A stretch of DNA of 64,000 nucleotides from Atherinomorus stipes (taxonomy: Eukaryota; Chordata; Actinopteri; Atheriniformes; Atherinidae): contig JALJCO010003026.1 of NCBI GenBank assembly GCA_023101725.1, forward strand, positions 1-64,000, written 5' to 3'. Below the pieces are notes generated by a model that saw only the letters and a program-made list of their open reading frames with translations, had not been told where the DNA came from and searched no databases. The position numbers were made by a program, and so were the translations under genes. The first letter of the stretch is position 1; every line of letters starts with the position of its first letter. Shown in pieces: positions 10,428 through 20,889 of the stretch.

Positions 10428-11699
10428 ATTGTCTGTTTTAAAAGTTCTTCCTAATAAAGCCTAATTTGTTATACATTAAAGCAGTTGTAAGTAGATCTAT
10501 CTAATTGTTTATCAGGAAATAAGAATCAAAAAGTGAAACAACTGCAGTCTACTGTCATTACTTCCATACTAACAAAGTAGTCCAAACATTTACAATAATA
10601 ATAAACACATTTACATCTTTTATGATCTCTAGTGTGCAAAATCAAGCGATATAATACATCTTAATACAATTTACATAATATAGTTGATGACAACAAGGCA
10701 TCAAAGGTGAATGTACCAGCAGAGACCTGATCTGATGATATTACAGAAATGTAGATGGTGGAAAGCAGGACACAGTCATGTTCTAAACATGGTTTTAGAT
10801 GTTACATAAAACTGCCCACCTCATACGTGTTAAAAACAATAAAACAATGGAGATGTAGTAACAACTGACTGCAATGATATTAATGGGTTGTCTGTTGTTT
10901 AAAAATGTAAAAAGACAAAGACAAAGAGATGGAGACGAAGTGTTCGAACATTTGTCTTTTTATAAAAGGAAACTTGGTGTCGTGTTTTGAAGTGGAGGAA
11001 AACAGGAAGGTTTTTCAGCTCTAATCGGAACAAACAAGCTGAATGACGACAGAAGTGCAGCTCTGTTTCTGTTTGGGTCCGCATGACGAGAATCAAACTC
11101 AGCCATCCCATCCTCCTCCTCCTCGTCCTCCTCGCCTCGTTTAGCTTTGACACCTCAGCTGTTCAGCAGGCTGCTGGGTGGAAGGTGTGGGGTGAGAGGG
11201 GGAGGAAGAAGCGGAGGAAGGGAGATGATAATGAAGGTAGCGTTTTGTTATCACCACAGATTGCTGCTTCGAGCTTTTTGTGCCATGTTTGTGTGTTTGC
11301 ATTTGTGTGTACGTTTGTGTGCACGAACTCCACCCTCCAACATGGATGCCATGTTTACCTCCAGCACCACACACTCATCCACACGATTGCATCACAAACA
11401 CGTCAACTTTGATATTTTGTGTCTTTTCTTGTTTTGTTCAGTTCAAACACATCAGATGTTTTATTCATCAAAACGTGTTTGGATCGAGCATCTATGAGCT
11501 AAAAAAGATAAATAAAATAGCACACTGTAATTCTCTGCTTTGTTTCTGATTTTGTCAGTTTGGTGGAGCCTCAACTGTGATACCTGTGAGCAGTTGCTGC
11601 TGTAGCTACGGTGAAGAAGCCAATGGCAGAAATAAATAAGAAGCTAACTCAGGTAATGTAACATCATTTAACCATAATTGAAAAAAAAGTTGGGATGAA
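10428..11699. other. Spacer; possible but unproven first exon near 11083
   Basis: No repeat family is recognised. A plus frame from 11083 begins MTRIKLSHPILLLLVLLASF, which looks like a signal peptide, then a basic patch KKRRKGDDNE before a possible donor at 11236. The leucines come from a TCC repeat (11108-11135), so the signal may be an artefact. I do not call a gene. Confidence 0.3.
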
Positions 11700-11702
11700 A
11701 TA

Positions 11703-11957
11703 TTATAGTTGGGATGTTAAAATAGAAACAGAATGCGCCAAAATCTTTCGTCCAGCCAGATCATTCCCCAACACAAAATCCACCCCTGTAATCGGGAAAA
11801 CGGTGCAAGTAGCCACAACCACTTTACCCGACACCAGTTCGCACTCAAGTTTAATGCAATGGAGGGGAACATTAACAAGCCCCATATCAAAGCCCTGGAC
11901 CAATTCACTGGTCACAAGAGACTTGCTCTCAGATAAAGGCAAGACACTGTCCAACAT
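11703..11957 (-). pseudogene. Gypsy-type retropepsin-like/gag-pol junction fragment
   Basis: The 84-residue frame contains VNVPLHCIKLECELVSG and ITGVDFVLGNDLAGRKI. The latter is the conserved segment before the reverse transcriptase in a group of fish Gypsy elements (V-x-F-hydrophobic-L-G-N-D-L-A). The catalytic DSG/DTG of the protease is not visible in this piece. It sits directly downstream (minus strand) of the zinc knuckle frame. Confidence 0.6.
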
Positions 11958-11981
11958 AATGGACTTTGAAGCAGCTGTGTC

Positions 11982-12302
11982 TCACAGAATGGTGACAGGA
12001 ACTTTATGGCCACCCGGCAAAGAAACAAACCCTCTCATTATAAAAGGAGAATAAACACTGAAGTCTGGTGAAGGAGTGGTCACTGGTGAGGACACTAGAT
12101 TCACTGCTTTAGGATACAAGTCATTCTGTTCCTTCTTGCCCAATAAGAAACAGTCGGCAAGGACATGACCACGTTTTCGGCAGCAAGCACAAAACAGCCC
12201 ACTCCGATCAGCACCATGCTTAAAAGCCCCAACCTCACCTGGTTGGGGGGAGCGGAATACCGGAGAATTAGGCCGAGACACATCAGCCGGTGTATCGAAC
12301 AC
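11982..12302 (-). pseudogene. Gag C-terminus with CCHC zinc knuckle
   Basis: About residue 38 of this frame begins CACCRKRGHVLADC, a perfect C-x2-C-x4-H-x4-C knuckle that binds RNA in retroelement Gag proteins. The stretch before it is proline-rich (PVFRSPQPGEVGAF). It is joined by frame changes to the preceding gag fragment (12342-12620) and the following protease-like frame. Confidence 0.75.
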
Positions 12303-12341
12303 ATCTTTATGGGTGATGACACACGTAAACAGCTGCTTTGG

Positions 12342-12620
12342 TTACATCAGGCTCACGCAACTGCTCAAAAGACTTAACATTCGGAGCCAAACACCAGCGA
12401 TCAAAAAGAGACATCTTTTCGTGTGCAAACTCCACATATCTCTGGCCGCTATTTTTCTTGCAATTTGTTGAAATTTCTGCCGGTATGCCTCAGGCACCAA
12501 CTTGTATTCCCTGAGCACCGCAGTTTTCACCTGCTTATAGTCCAGGCTCATGTCAGGTGGCATACGCCTCCTAAGCCTTACCCATAAACGCACATAGCAA
12601 CATGAAGGCCACACATCCTC
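12342..12620 (-). pseudogene. Gag central (SCAN-like) domain fragment
   Basis: The frame contains LDYKQVKTAVLREYKLVPEA and YRQKFQQ, the helix-rich capsid segment shared by Gypsy-type Gag and the related SCAN domain. A shifted frame continues with a phenylalanine- and aspartate-rich FDRWCLAPNVKSFEQLREP. The expected upstream capsid sequence is replaced by the low-complexity block 12630-13120. Confidence 0.7.
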
Positions 12621-12629
12621 CAGCCACAA

Positions 12630-12975
12630 AGGGTGGGGGAAGAATAAGAAAGAAACTCGCGGCTGCCGGGAATGGGGGTTCAGGAACTACAGCACGAGGG
12701 AGAACCGAGAGGGGGAGAAAAAAAAAAGAAGATAAGATGTTAACCACCTCTCTCTCGGGGATTATTGTAGTGGTCTTGAAGTGGAAAAAAAATAAATAAA
12801 ATACGAAGTTTACTAGGGCCTCTCATAAAACAAGGGGGGAGAGTGAGGACCGGGGAGGGAAAAAAAAAAATTATATTAACTTTTTTTTGTTAAATTAATG
12901 TTTTTATTAAAATGGGGAGAAACAAAATAATCAATAGGGTTTTTATTTAACGACTATTTCCAACGGGGAGGGGGT

Positions 12976-13020
<45 letters not shown>

Positions 13021-13120
13021 GGCGGCGGAGGGGGGAGGGGGAGGGAAGGGGAGAAAGGGAAAAGGATAGGGGAAATCCCACACAAAAAAAGAAAAAAAAG
13101 ACATCATTTTAAAATAAGCC
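12630..13120. repeat. Low-complexity block with 42-G run inside gag
   Basis: G- and A-rich degenerate sequence includes 42 consecutive G at 12978-13019. Gag homology stops at about 13120 and resumes at about 12620. Any proline-rich frame over it is meaningless. It may be an assembly or consensus error rather than biology. Confidence 0.75.
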
Positions 13121-13680
13121 CACGTCGACTTAAGTGTCCGAGCCACACGCTCAAACAGGACAAAATACTTGTCAGCGTCCTTCTCAGAGAAAGGCGGAAT
13201 CAACCTGATGCATTTAGTAACATCAAACTCAGGTGACGGGGAGGACGCCGACGCTGCCGCGGGTGCCCCGAGCTCCAGCTCACGCAACCGCAGCTGTCGT
13301 CTGCTCTCCTCCTCAACCTTATGGAGCTTGAACTCACCTGCAAGCTCCTCGCGGAGGCAAATTTCCTTCTTTTTAAGAGCTAGACAGCGGAGTTCAATCT
13401 CCAACTCCATCCGACGGAGCTCAGGGGCGGATTAACCTTCATCAACCAGCACCGCAGACACAGAGTCAGACGCCGCCACAGCGGACGCAGACTCCTCTGG
13501 TGACAGAACACCTTTGTCAACCAAAGCCATGATCAACTCAGACCTGATTGATTTTTTCCGTGACTGTTTAAAGATTGAAATGGAATAATGTGCGGCAATG
13601 GACAACAGTTGATCCTTTGTGCAACGATCAAAAGCCGTAAGGCTTGGCTGAGCCACAAAATCCTCCACCACAACCTCCAT
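13121..13680 (-). pseudogene. Gag N-terminal region with in-frame stop
   Basis: The frame opens near the LTR at 13680 (MEVVVEDFVAQPSL), reads an acidic region to a TAA at 13434-13432, and continues in the same frame with a coiled-coil-like stretch (ELEIELRCLALKKKEICLRE). It ends in DVTKCIRLIPPFSEKDADKY and FVLFERVA, the start of the capsid region in this Gypsy group. One premature stop is the only lesion in these 560 bp, so the insertion may be fairly young. Confidence 0.75.
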
Positions 13681-13882
13681 TACAAACCACCACGGAACAA
13701 CAACAGGGAAAACGCGCCGTCAATCAATTAGCCAGCACGGCACATCGATCAGTGCAGCAGCAAGACCAAACACCTGTACAACACCTAAACGCGCACGCGG
13801 GGAAAAAAAGGAAAACCCCCACAGAACAACAAAGGGACGGCCTACACAACCGCAAAACAAAAACCAACCACACAAAACAAGA

Positions 13883-13898
13883 TCCCAAGCCCCCAAAT
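13883..13898 (-). other. Putative primer-binding site
   Basis: On the minus strand, two to three bases after the LTR end, the sequence reads TTTGGGGGCTTGGGAT. TGGGGGCT at this place is the usual start of a tRNA-primed minus-strand synthesis site. I cannot match it to a particular fish tRNA with confidence. Confidence 0.5.
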
Positions 13899-13899
13899 A

Positions 13900-14344
13900 T
13901 GTTACGGTCCCTAAACCAGCTCAACGTAAAGGAACCACAACATAAATGAGAGACCACCACCAGACAGCAACGGATCAAAACAATTTATTAACTAAAGAAA
14001 TAAAGAGAAGGGAGCCCCGGCCAAAAGAAACAAAAGAGAGAACAGATCACAGACCAACCCTGTAGTGGGCTGTCGAATCCAGGCTGCTCCCAAAACAAAA
14101 GTAACCAAAAAGACTATTCAGAAAACAGGACTGCCGGAGACTCTCAACTTCAAACCAAAAAGAAGATCTTGGTGGTTGGTGCTCTGAGGGAGCACCAACC
14201 ACCAAGATCTTCTTTGGTGTGAGACCACTCGTTGGTGTGAGTGGTCTCCTCCCCACCACTCACTGGGGACGAGACAGACAGAAAATTAGACACAGGTGAA
14301 AACAGTTACGTGAATACCACGGCTGACAGGAGGCGCCCGTAACA
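13900..14344 (-). repeat. 5' LTR of the Gypsy-like element
   Basis: The 445-bp block has perfect 7-bp inverted termini, TGTTACG at 13900 and CGTAACA ending at 14344, the canonical TG...CA form. It contains a 26-bp perfect hairpin (14159-14215). No second LTR is present in the window. Flanking duplication cannot be tested because the 3' end is lost. Confidence 0.8.
14159..14215. repeat. 26-bp perfect hairpin in the LTR
   Basis: AAAGAAGATCTTGGTGGTTG at 14159 begins an arm to 14184. The exact complement occupies 14190-14215 with loop TGAGG. In the LTR transcript it would form a very stable stem. It may regulate 3'-end formation or be a fold-back duplication. Confidence 0.9.
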
Positions 14345-14997
14345 CCCATCAGCCCATATTTTACTTTCAATGGAACATAAACATGTCAGATGTTGAAACT
14401 TAAAAAATTCAATTCAGCGTAATTAGTAAAGTGCCAATAAAACAGGCTCTTTGCTAAGTTAAATGGACCTTATTTCTAGGAGTTTATACATGCATTTATT
14501 CACTAGTAAAATTTCTGTATCACTTTGAGTCTTTCGGGCAATTTCATCGAGTCGCCCTCCAGCATACATCCATATAATGGGTGAGACAGGGCAGCATCAA
14601 TGGGCCTCGATTTGCAGCAAAACTCCCTCATTTCACGAATACTTGAAGAAACTGAATGAACAAACAAGTGTTATTGTCCTGTGAGTTCAGACTTAGCTCT
14701 TCATTAGTTATTTGGAGCTTCTCCACACTCTACAGGCCGCGCACCGCTGCAGCACAGCCGACAAGCTCAGCGAGCTGCCCAGACAACAAACCACAATCTG
14801 TCAAACTGAACTCACAGGACGGTAGTACTCGATTGTTCATTCATTCTACTTAAAGGAGTACAGTGGAAGCTCCAGCATTTTTCCAGATGCGTGCCCCTTC
14901 TGGTGACAAGTGGAAGTGATGCTAATGTTGTGCACACACATGAGCTGCTTCGACTGGGTTGGTCTTTAGTTTGACCCACATTACACTCAGTCTGAGC

Positions 14998-15720
14998 CAT
15001 AGACTGTATATAATTACTGGACGTAGCTTCCGGTCTCTTCTGAATAGAGAAATGTGAAGCCAGGTGGGCGTGTCTTACCGTCGCCATGTTGCCGTGTCAC
15101 GTACGTTGTCACTCCAGGAAAATCCTAAAATGGGCACAGCGCGGCCGCGGGGCAAATGATTGACAGCTGACGTACTGTGGGCTAAACGCTAACTGAGCTA
15201 ACACGAAACTAAGAGGAGCTAACAAAGATAAGCCCCCTAAGCGGCATGGTTAAGGTAAGACATGCTTAGACTTGCAATTCGCTGACTAAACACCGCCGTT
15301 GTGCGACTCTGTAACAAACTGAGACCTTATTAAGAGCAAAGAAGGAGCTAACTAGGAGCCTCCGGTCGGCAGGCGGAGTTTCCGGTCTGCTGCATGTCAA
15401 TCATAAGGACGCGCCCTTAATTATGTGTAATTTGAAGAATAAATAACATCTAAACGAATGAGTTATAAAAAAATTCACCCCCTCACAGTTGACATGAAGG
15501 TAAACTTGACCTAATAAACCTAAAATGATTTTGAACCAGGCTGTAAACCTGTTTATTTCTGCTGTGAAGTTGGCGTTTTAACATGGGAGTCTATGGGGAT
15601 TTGCTCGCTCTTGGAGCCAGCCCTAGCGGATGAAGGGAGGATTCACTATTTACAACGCGGAAGAGAGCTTCACTGTTCTGAGGCGGAGTTTGCCCCTTGG
15701 TCTGAGCCCAGAGTTACAGT
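14998..15720. mobile_element. AGACTGTATA-type fish repeat, partial
   Basis: The start CATAGACTGTATATAATTAC is the terminus of a widespread teleost Harbinger-like MITE. The body holds GGAGTCTATGGGGAT and several CGGTCT/GGAGCC words typical of it. I cannot find a clean inverted partner, so the right limit is approximate. Confidence 0.4.
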
Positions 15721-16117
15721 AGAGTCACAATGTCTACTGAGGTAATAAAGTTATAAATCTGCAAGTTCACAGTTTGATCGTTGAGTAAACTGACGAACTG
15801 CATGCTAACGGTAACAACAGGCTAATGGTGGCGCCGGTCAGACTCAAGTTTGGTCCTCTACGTCTCACAAGACAAAACTTTTCTTCTTCGTCTTACTGGA
15901 GTCTGAGTTCGGGTTTGAGAGGCACCTGTTCTCCATCTTTTAGATGCAGTCGTCAGTGTTGCCTCGACATGCGCAGACATGCGGTGGTGGAATACACGAC
16001 ACTGGTGCAGTGCAGCCTGATGAATGAGAATGCGCAGCTCGTATCCCCCACATGCGCCCCCTTTAGAATTCAGACCTGAAACTCTCACATTGGGCATGCA
16101 GAAACAGTACTAGAGAC
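15721..16117. other. Spacer between nested elements
   Basis: CpG-containing sequence with overlapping short frames on both strands and no recognisable motif. It probably belongs to the 14854-18074 element. The last 8 bases are the hAT target duplication. Confidence 0.5.
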
Positions 16118-17962
16118 CACTGGCGGAGCGGGGGGGGGGGCTAAGCCTGGAATGATTCTTCAAAAGCCCCAGATCTTTTTTGAGGTTTCTTTTATCTGCT
16201 TTTTATTATTTTAGATTTGATTAAACAATTTCTCATCAACTACAATGTATGCAAAACGTTATAAAAAGGGGACGCTGCATGTCGTTACTAGGCTCCCCCC
16301 TCTCTAAACTTGGTCTGGTCCAAACCTGGGGCGTTTGTGTGCCGCGCGCGCTTTGTGTTGGCATTTCACCTCACAAGAGCTCACCGGTGCGATGCGGCAG
16401 CCTGCAGCAGCTCCCACGTGCTCATTGATTCACAGGATCAGAGGACGTTAATCTAACGTTCATCTGGTAGGTAGTGGTCATGCATTATATGTGAACAAAC
16501 CTGTCATGAATGACGATGGTGGCCCGTTACTTTTCCCTTGTAACTTTTATAACAGTCAGATGTCATTATGTCACGATGCAGTGAGCAGAGATGCGATTGC
16601 TTCAACAAGATGAGTGAACATTATTATTGAAATAGTAATATGGTGCGTTTAGCATTGGTTTATGAAACAGGTACAGAAATGGGCTAAGCCCAATAAATTT
16701 CCTTAAATTTATAATTAAATTTAACTAACTTTTTAATATATATAAGCATATGCAGTATATACTTTATTAATCCCAATTAGTGTGCCAATCAGGAAATTAA
16801 TTCTCTGCATTTAACCCATTTCAGGTTAAACCTGAGAGCAGTGGGCTGCTATTTAAAGCGCCCGCAGCTATATACACAATTTTTTTTTTTTAGTGATTTG
16901 CCAACCATGGACATCAGGTCCTTTTTTAAAAAAAGAGAACAGCTCAGATGAGAGAAAACAACTAAAGACAATTTTACAATGATGTCATATGTCATATAAC
17001 TGGATAATAATAATTTGCTCTGCTTGATGTATGAATGAAGGACAAAAAGAGAGAGATGGTAGTAAGAAAGAAAAATGCCAGCATGAGCATTTTTGAACAC
17101 ACTTACCCTAGTTTGTGTATTTTTTTTTTTAAGTTGAGGTTAAATGATGTCATGTTTAAATGTTGTACAAATAGCAACAGCAAAAACACCTTACCTGGTG
17201 ATATTGTGGTTTCAGCCCACCACAATATGCAGATATGACCTTTTACCTGTTTTACCTCCAGAACAAAGGTACAAATAACCTTATTATTGTGTGGAATATA
17301 TTTGTGTGTCAGTTTTTACAATAATATTTTTTGTGGCTCTGGTTGATCTTTGTGTGTTAGTACAAAGAGGGAAAGATGACAGCAAGAATGAGAACAACAC
17401 AGATGTGGAACAAGAACCAGATTTTTTTTTTTTTTAAAGAAGAAGAAGAAGATGGTATTATATTTTAGGATATATTTACTTTGGGTGAAGTAGCATTTTT
17501 AAAAACAGTTTTTATATATATATTAATTTGGTTAAATTTATTGATATATCCCTGACTGAGTCCTGGTTTAGCCTATACCTGGTTTTGTAAATTCTGTCCT
17601 GATGAGTCCTGGTTTAGAACTGGTTCTGTGAATTCTGTTCAGTGACTCCTTGTTTATTCCTGAACTTTATATTGGTATTGCTCTTTGAGTAAGATGTGTG
17701 ACACCAAGACTGAGTTTTAACTTTAATGGTTATTCATTAATACATTAACTTGAAAACATAATGTAGTGTTATGATTATTAAAGAACGTGATGTGGGCAGG
17801 ACAGGTTAATCGTTAGATAAAGGCGAATACTGAATCATTTTTGGTACCACACCGGTAGATTAAATTATTTAATACTTTTTTGGTGTACTGGATCACACTT
17901 GTAACGATTAATCTTTTTGTGGGCTAAGCCCCTGATGATGACAAAGTCTAGCTCCACCCCTG
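16118..17962 (+). mobile_element. hAT element with perfect 8-bp target duplication
   Basis: CTAGAGAC at 16110-16117 is repeated exactly at 17963-17970. The ends CACTGGCGGAGC and, inverted, CAGGGGTGGAGC match in 9 of 12 bases and have the CA...TG form of hAT. A GGGCTAAGCC word follows near both ends. The interior carries the start of a decayed transposase (16907) and long AT-rich tracts. At 1845 bp it is shorter than autonomous relatives, so it is deleted. Confidence 0.85.
16907..16960 (+). pseudogene. Start of decayed hAT transposase (ZMYM1/TTF-like)
   Basis: From ATG at 16907 the frame reads MDIRSFFKKREQLR before a stop. A Met-Asp-Ile-Arg-Ser-Phe/Tyr-Phe start is a hallmark of ZMYM1-like hAT transposases of fish. 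Nothing of the RNase-H core or dimerisation domain is recognisable downstream. The call rests on a short motif plus the surrounding hAT termini. Confidence 0.5.
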
Positions 17963-18284
17963 CTAGAGACAACCCCAGTGAAGAGAGATTGGCTCATTCT
18001 ACACAGGCAGTTGTATGAGTATGTGGATGGAGGAAAAGAATAGTATTTAGCATTTAAACTTGTGCAATGCACCTTTAAGTGAAATGAAAATGTTTTGCTG
18101 CAGATAATGCCTTATATGGAGGCTGCCCCGTCTCTCCCATTATATGGATGTACGCCAGAGGGCAACTCAATGGAATATTGCCAGAAGGTGTCAAAGTGAT
18201 ACAGGAATTTTACCAGTGAGTAAATGCACGTATAAACTCTGAGAATTAAGGTCCAGGTTGAAAATAAAGAAAATTATACTTTAA

Positions 18285-19313
18285 ATGTGAGGCTTTTCTC
18301 ACAAATGTGTGTAAAGGAAGAAGTAAAAATCCTGTGAAAAGAAAAGGCTTTGGTTAAAAACATTTACCTGTGATGGTGTTCATGTTATCGGATGTAATAA
18401 GTTGCTTGTGCTTCAGGTGTGAGGATGCAAACCAGAGGTGTTGGTGGGTGAGCTGTGTGTTTCAGGCTGTAAACTCTGTGCATGTGTGGCCTGCTGATGT
18501 TTGTCACACTGCTGCAGTCAGCATCTAAGGTGGAACCGTCCCTCCTGAGAGCCGAGCAAGGCGTTAATCCTGCTGGGGTTGGTGGTTCAGATCCCGCAGG
18601 GGTCACCTCTCTTTCACATGTTCGGAAGGTCCTTTATGATGCCAGTTTACACCAAGAAAAGAAACAATTAGTCAATTACTCTCTAGATCCGACGTGCATC
18701 CCGGCTACGCGAACGCAGAGACGAGGAAGAACTCACTGGTGACTGGTGTGTTATCGTGCTTCTGGATGTTTGGGTTTTGTAGCTGAATAAGTGAATAAAT
18801 GCATGTTGCCGCTGTAGGAGGAAATAAATGCCGCCGCTGTAGCGAACCATCGGGGTGAAATAAACTCGCTCTGTGGAGTTTCCTTAAAAGCCCCATCGTC
18901 ACCTGCAGATCTGAAAAAAAAACCTGCAGCATTACACCGTATCCCTACGCTCGAGTAAAAGCACACACTGCCTCTGCATCAGGTACGCAGACCATGGCGA
19001 CTATAAATTCAGCTTTAGCCTGAAGGGAGGGGCTCTCAGTTTGAATTGTGTTTACAAACAAAAACAGGGAGGAACTCTGGACTTTACCTATAATATCGGG
19101 ATTAATTGTGAAATCATGATGTGCCTATTTATTAGAACTTTAAAAATAGATATTTTCACGTCTACCACACAGGACAGTTTCTTTCTCTGTACTCTTTGTC
19201 TTATATACCTTGATTTCAGTTTTAAACTTCACATTTGTACACTTTTGTAAAAACTACAGATTTAGGAAAACAGCAAGCAAAAGATGCCGACACTGATTTT
19301 CCTTTTGGGCCTT
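18285..19313. other. Spacer with a weak tRNA-derived SINE-like patch
   Basis: Near 18548-18600 the words GAGCAAGGCGTTAATCC and GGTTCAGATCCC recall fish SINE sequence, but no full A/B-box pair or poly(A) tail is found. The rest is unassigned. Near 18815-18850 a short GCCGCTGTAG word is repeated. Confidence 0.35.
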
Positions 19314-19317
19314 TTAA

Positions 19318-19784
19318 GGAGCCACAATGTAACTTTTAGACATTTAAAATCTGCGTTTCTGACTCGTTATGAGGGCACACCTAAATTTGTTATGCACATT
19401 TTTGAACTGTCACTGCCCAGCGGGATCCCGAGGCTCAGAAACTGCTCTATGTAACTTTTGTGTCTGGGATGCGGCCGTACCTTTACAGCTGACTATTGGC
19501 TGTGCACACATCACTTACCAGCAAACGTATATGAACCAGATATGAAGACAGCAGGTGTTTTGAACGCGCATCATATCAGATTTGGCAAAAAAAACGGGAG
19601 GAAACATTACCAGAAGAAGAGAGGAAAAGACAGAGAGGAAGGGACAGAACAAGAGTCAAGATGAGACTGTTTTTTACTGGCTGGAGTGAGTCACAGTATA
19701 GGTACGATACAAGATGGATGCTAGTTTAGCCGTCGACAGGGGGCACGTCACTGAGAAAACGGCTAAAAGTTCGGTTGTGGGCCT
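19318..19784. mobile_element. 467-bp TTAA-type MITE
   Basis: TTAA at 19314-19317 and 19785-19788 encloses GGAGCCACAATGTAAC on the left. The right end is AGGCCCACAACCGAACTTTT when inverted; both continue into CTTTTAG. This is a piggyBac-like target with an imperfect TIR of about 25 bp. A partial second copy lies at 50431-50537. The internal plus frame at 19458-19664 is not similar to anything I know. Confidence 0.7.
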
Positions 19785-19788
19785 TTAA

Positions 19789-20610
19789 ACAGATCCAACA
19801 TTCAGCTGGTCCCTGAAGGCAGAGCTGCACATTCATTAGTAAACACTGATTCATATGTTCAGAAGTTGAGATGACAAATCATATTAATATCCCTCCACAC
19901 ACACTCACACACACAAAAAAAAACTTGCTAATGACACCAAACAGGCTCTGCTTGGCTGCATATCTGCAGTCGTTTGCCACCAGCGTTTCTCGTCCTACTA
20001 TTTGCACCACTCTCTCTTTCTCCTCTGAAAGTGAGAAGTTGATTGTCTGTCAACAACTTTCCACGGTTTTCTCTCTTCCCTCCATCCACGCTGTTCTCCT
20101 GCAGCCTAATTAACACTAAATGTGCCACCAGGCAAATGCAGAGCACATGGCAATATTTGATTACATGAACAATAAATTACCATCAACAACACGCACAGGA
20201 ATCACGGCAGAACATACTGACAAAAATAATTATGTAGAGTCAAAACCACAGAGTCAGAGGAGGCAACGAGGACAGGTAGAGCTAGCAAGTTAACAAGGAA
20301 TTCGCCAGCTAATTATACATGCATGTCAACAACACCTAAGCAAGAGAGATAATGAGCCTGAGAACCGGGTTACACTGAATTAACCTGTGCAGCAGCACAC
20401 AAAGGTTCAACTCAGAACACAAACTGTAGAAATTAAAGTGTAGGAGAACTAAAAGAGTTCAATACTCCTCATAACCTCCATGAGAACAGCTTTGTTGGTT
20501 CTAACTTTATTCTCATTGTTAGCCTTGAAGCTAACGTCTATTCTGATTAACTACAAGGTGGTAAAGTTAAGGGATTCCTTTCTAGTAAGTTGGATTCATT
20601 TTACTTGCCA
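19789..20610. other. Spacer, nothing recognised
   Basis: Contains a short CACACA run near 19895. The remainder has no recognisable repeat or coding signal. Confidence 0.5.
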
Positions 20611-20685
20611 GCAGGGCCGGCTCTGGCCACTTTGGTGCCCCAGGCGAAGTTATAGTTTGGTGCCCCCCTGTCCTGGCATCCGTGA
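20611..20685. mobile_element. Terminal fragment of a hAT-like repeat
   Basis: CAGGGCCGGCTCTGGCCACT followed by TTTGGTGCCCCAGGCGAAG resembles the left terminus of a common fish hAT MITE. It is cut by the 20694-20881 element. A related inverted end (GGCGCCCCTG) may lie at 42763-42772. Weak call. Confidence 0.35.
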
Positions 20686-20693
20686 TTCCAGAT

Positions 20694-20881
20694 CAGGGGT
20701 GTCCAGTTCTGGTCCTCGAGGGTCATAATCTTGCAGGTTTTCTATACGTGCTGGCTCCAACACACCTGACTCCAATTACCAAGAACATCATAGGCTGTTG
20801 GATCCATTTAGTATCAGTCAGGTGTGTTGAAGCAGAGAAACAGTGACAGCGGCCCTCAAAGACCACCTCTGGACCCCCCTG
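20694..20881. mobile_element. 188-bp hAT MITE with 8-bp target duplication
   Basis: The ends CAGGGGTGTCCAGTTCTGG and, at the right, CCTCTGGACCCCCCTG are inverted copies, with CCAACACACCTGACTCC and TCAGGTGTGTTGAAG as inner inverted words. Flanks TTCCAGAT (20686-20693) and TTCTAGAT (20882-20889) match in 7 of 8. This is a well-known teleost hAT MITE type. Confidence 0.85.
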
Positions 20882-20889
20882 TTCTAGAT

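Larger units (their letters stand above)
11700..14344 (-). mobile_element. Ty3/Gypsy-like LTR retrotransposon, 5' half only
   Basis: Reading on the minus strand, the order is LTR (14344-13900), primer-binding site, gag (13680-11982) and a protease-like segment (11957-11703). Reverse transcriptase, RNase H, integrase and the 3' LTR are missing; homology ends near 11700. The gag carries an in-frame stop and a 490-bp low-complexity block. It is therefore a dead, truncated provirus-like insertion. Only the 5' LTR is present, so its age cannot be read from LTR divergence. Confidence 0.8.
14854..18074. mobile_element. TTAA-flanked element inside the MITE
   Basis: TTAA occurs at 14850-14853 and 18075-18078. 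Just inside are AGGAGTACAGTGGAAGC and, inverted at the right, AGGTGCATTGCACAAG, a weak terminal repeat of the piggyBac type. Excising it would rejoin the flanking MITE halves at the same position at which the 62316 copy is interrupted-free. It contains the AGACTGTATA repeat and the hAT element. The superfamily is inferred mainly from TTAA. Confidence 0.5.
14456..18280. mobile_element. TTAA-type MITE with central palindrome, split by a larger element
   Basis: The left part (14456-14849) and right part (18079-18280) are inverted copies: TAGGAGTTTATACATGCATT at 14478 pairs with the AATGCACGTATAAACTC stretch near 18225. TTAA is seen at the right end (18281-18284); the first bases of the left TIR are eroded. 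A central inverted pair begins GAATGAACAAACAAGTG at 14654 and ends TTGTTCATTCATTC at 14847. The same family occurs at 62316-63650. It is non-coding. Confidence 0.7.

Noticed and set aside
12943..13120. Proline-rich open frame
   Set aside because: It is the translation of the 42-G run and its G-rich surroundings, not a protein.
11700..14344. Endogenous retrovirus with envelope
   Set aside because: Only LTR, gag and a protease-proximal segment are present, of Gypsy type; there is no pol core or envelope.
18548..18610. tRNA gene
   Set aside because: B-box-like word only; no A box at proper distance and no acceptor pairing.
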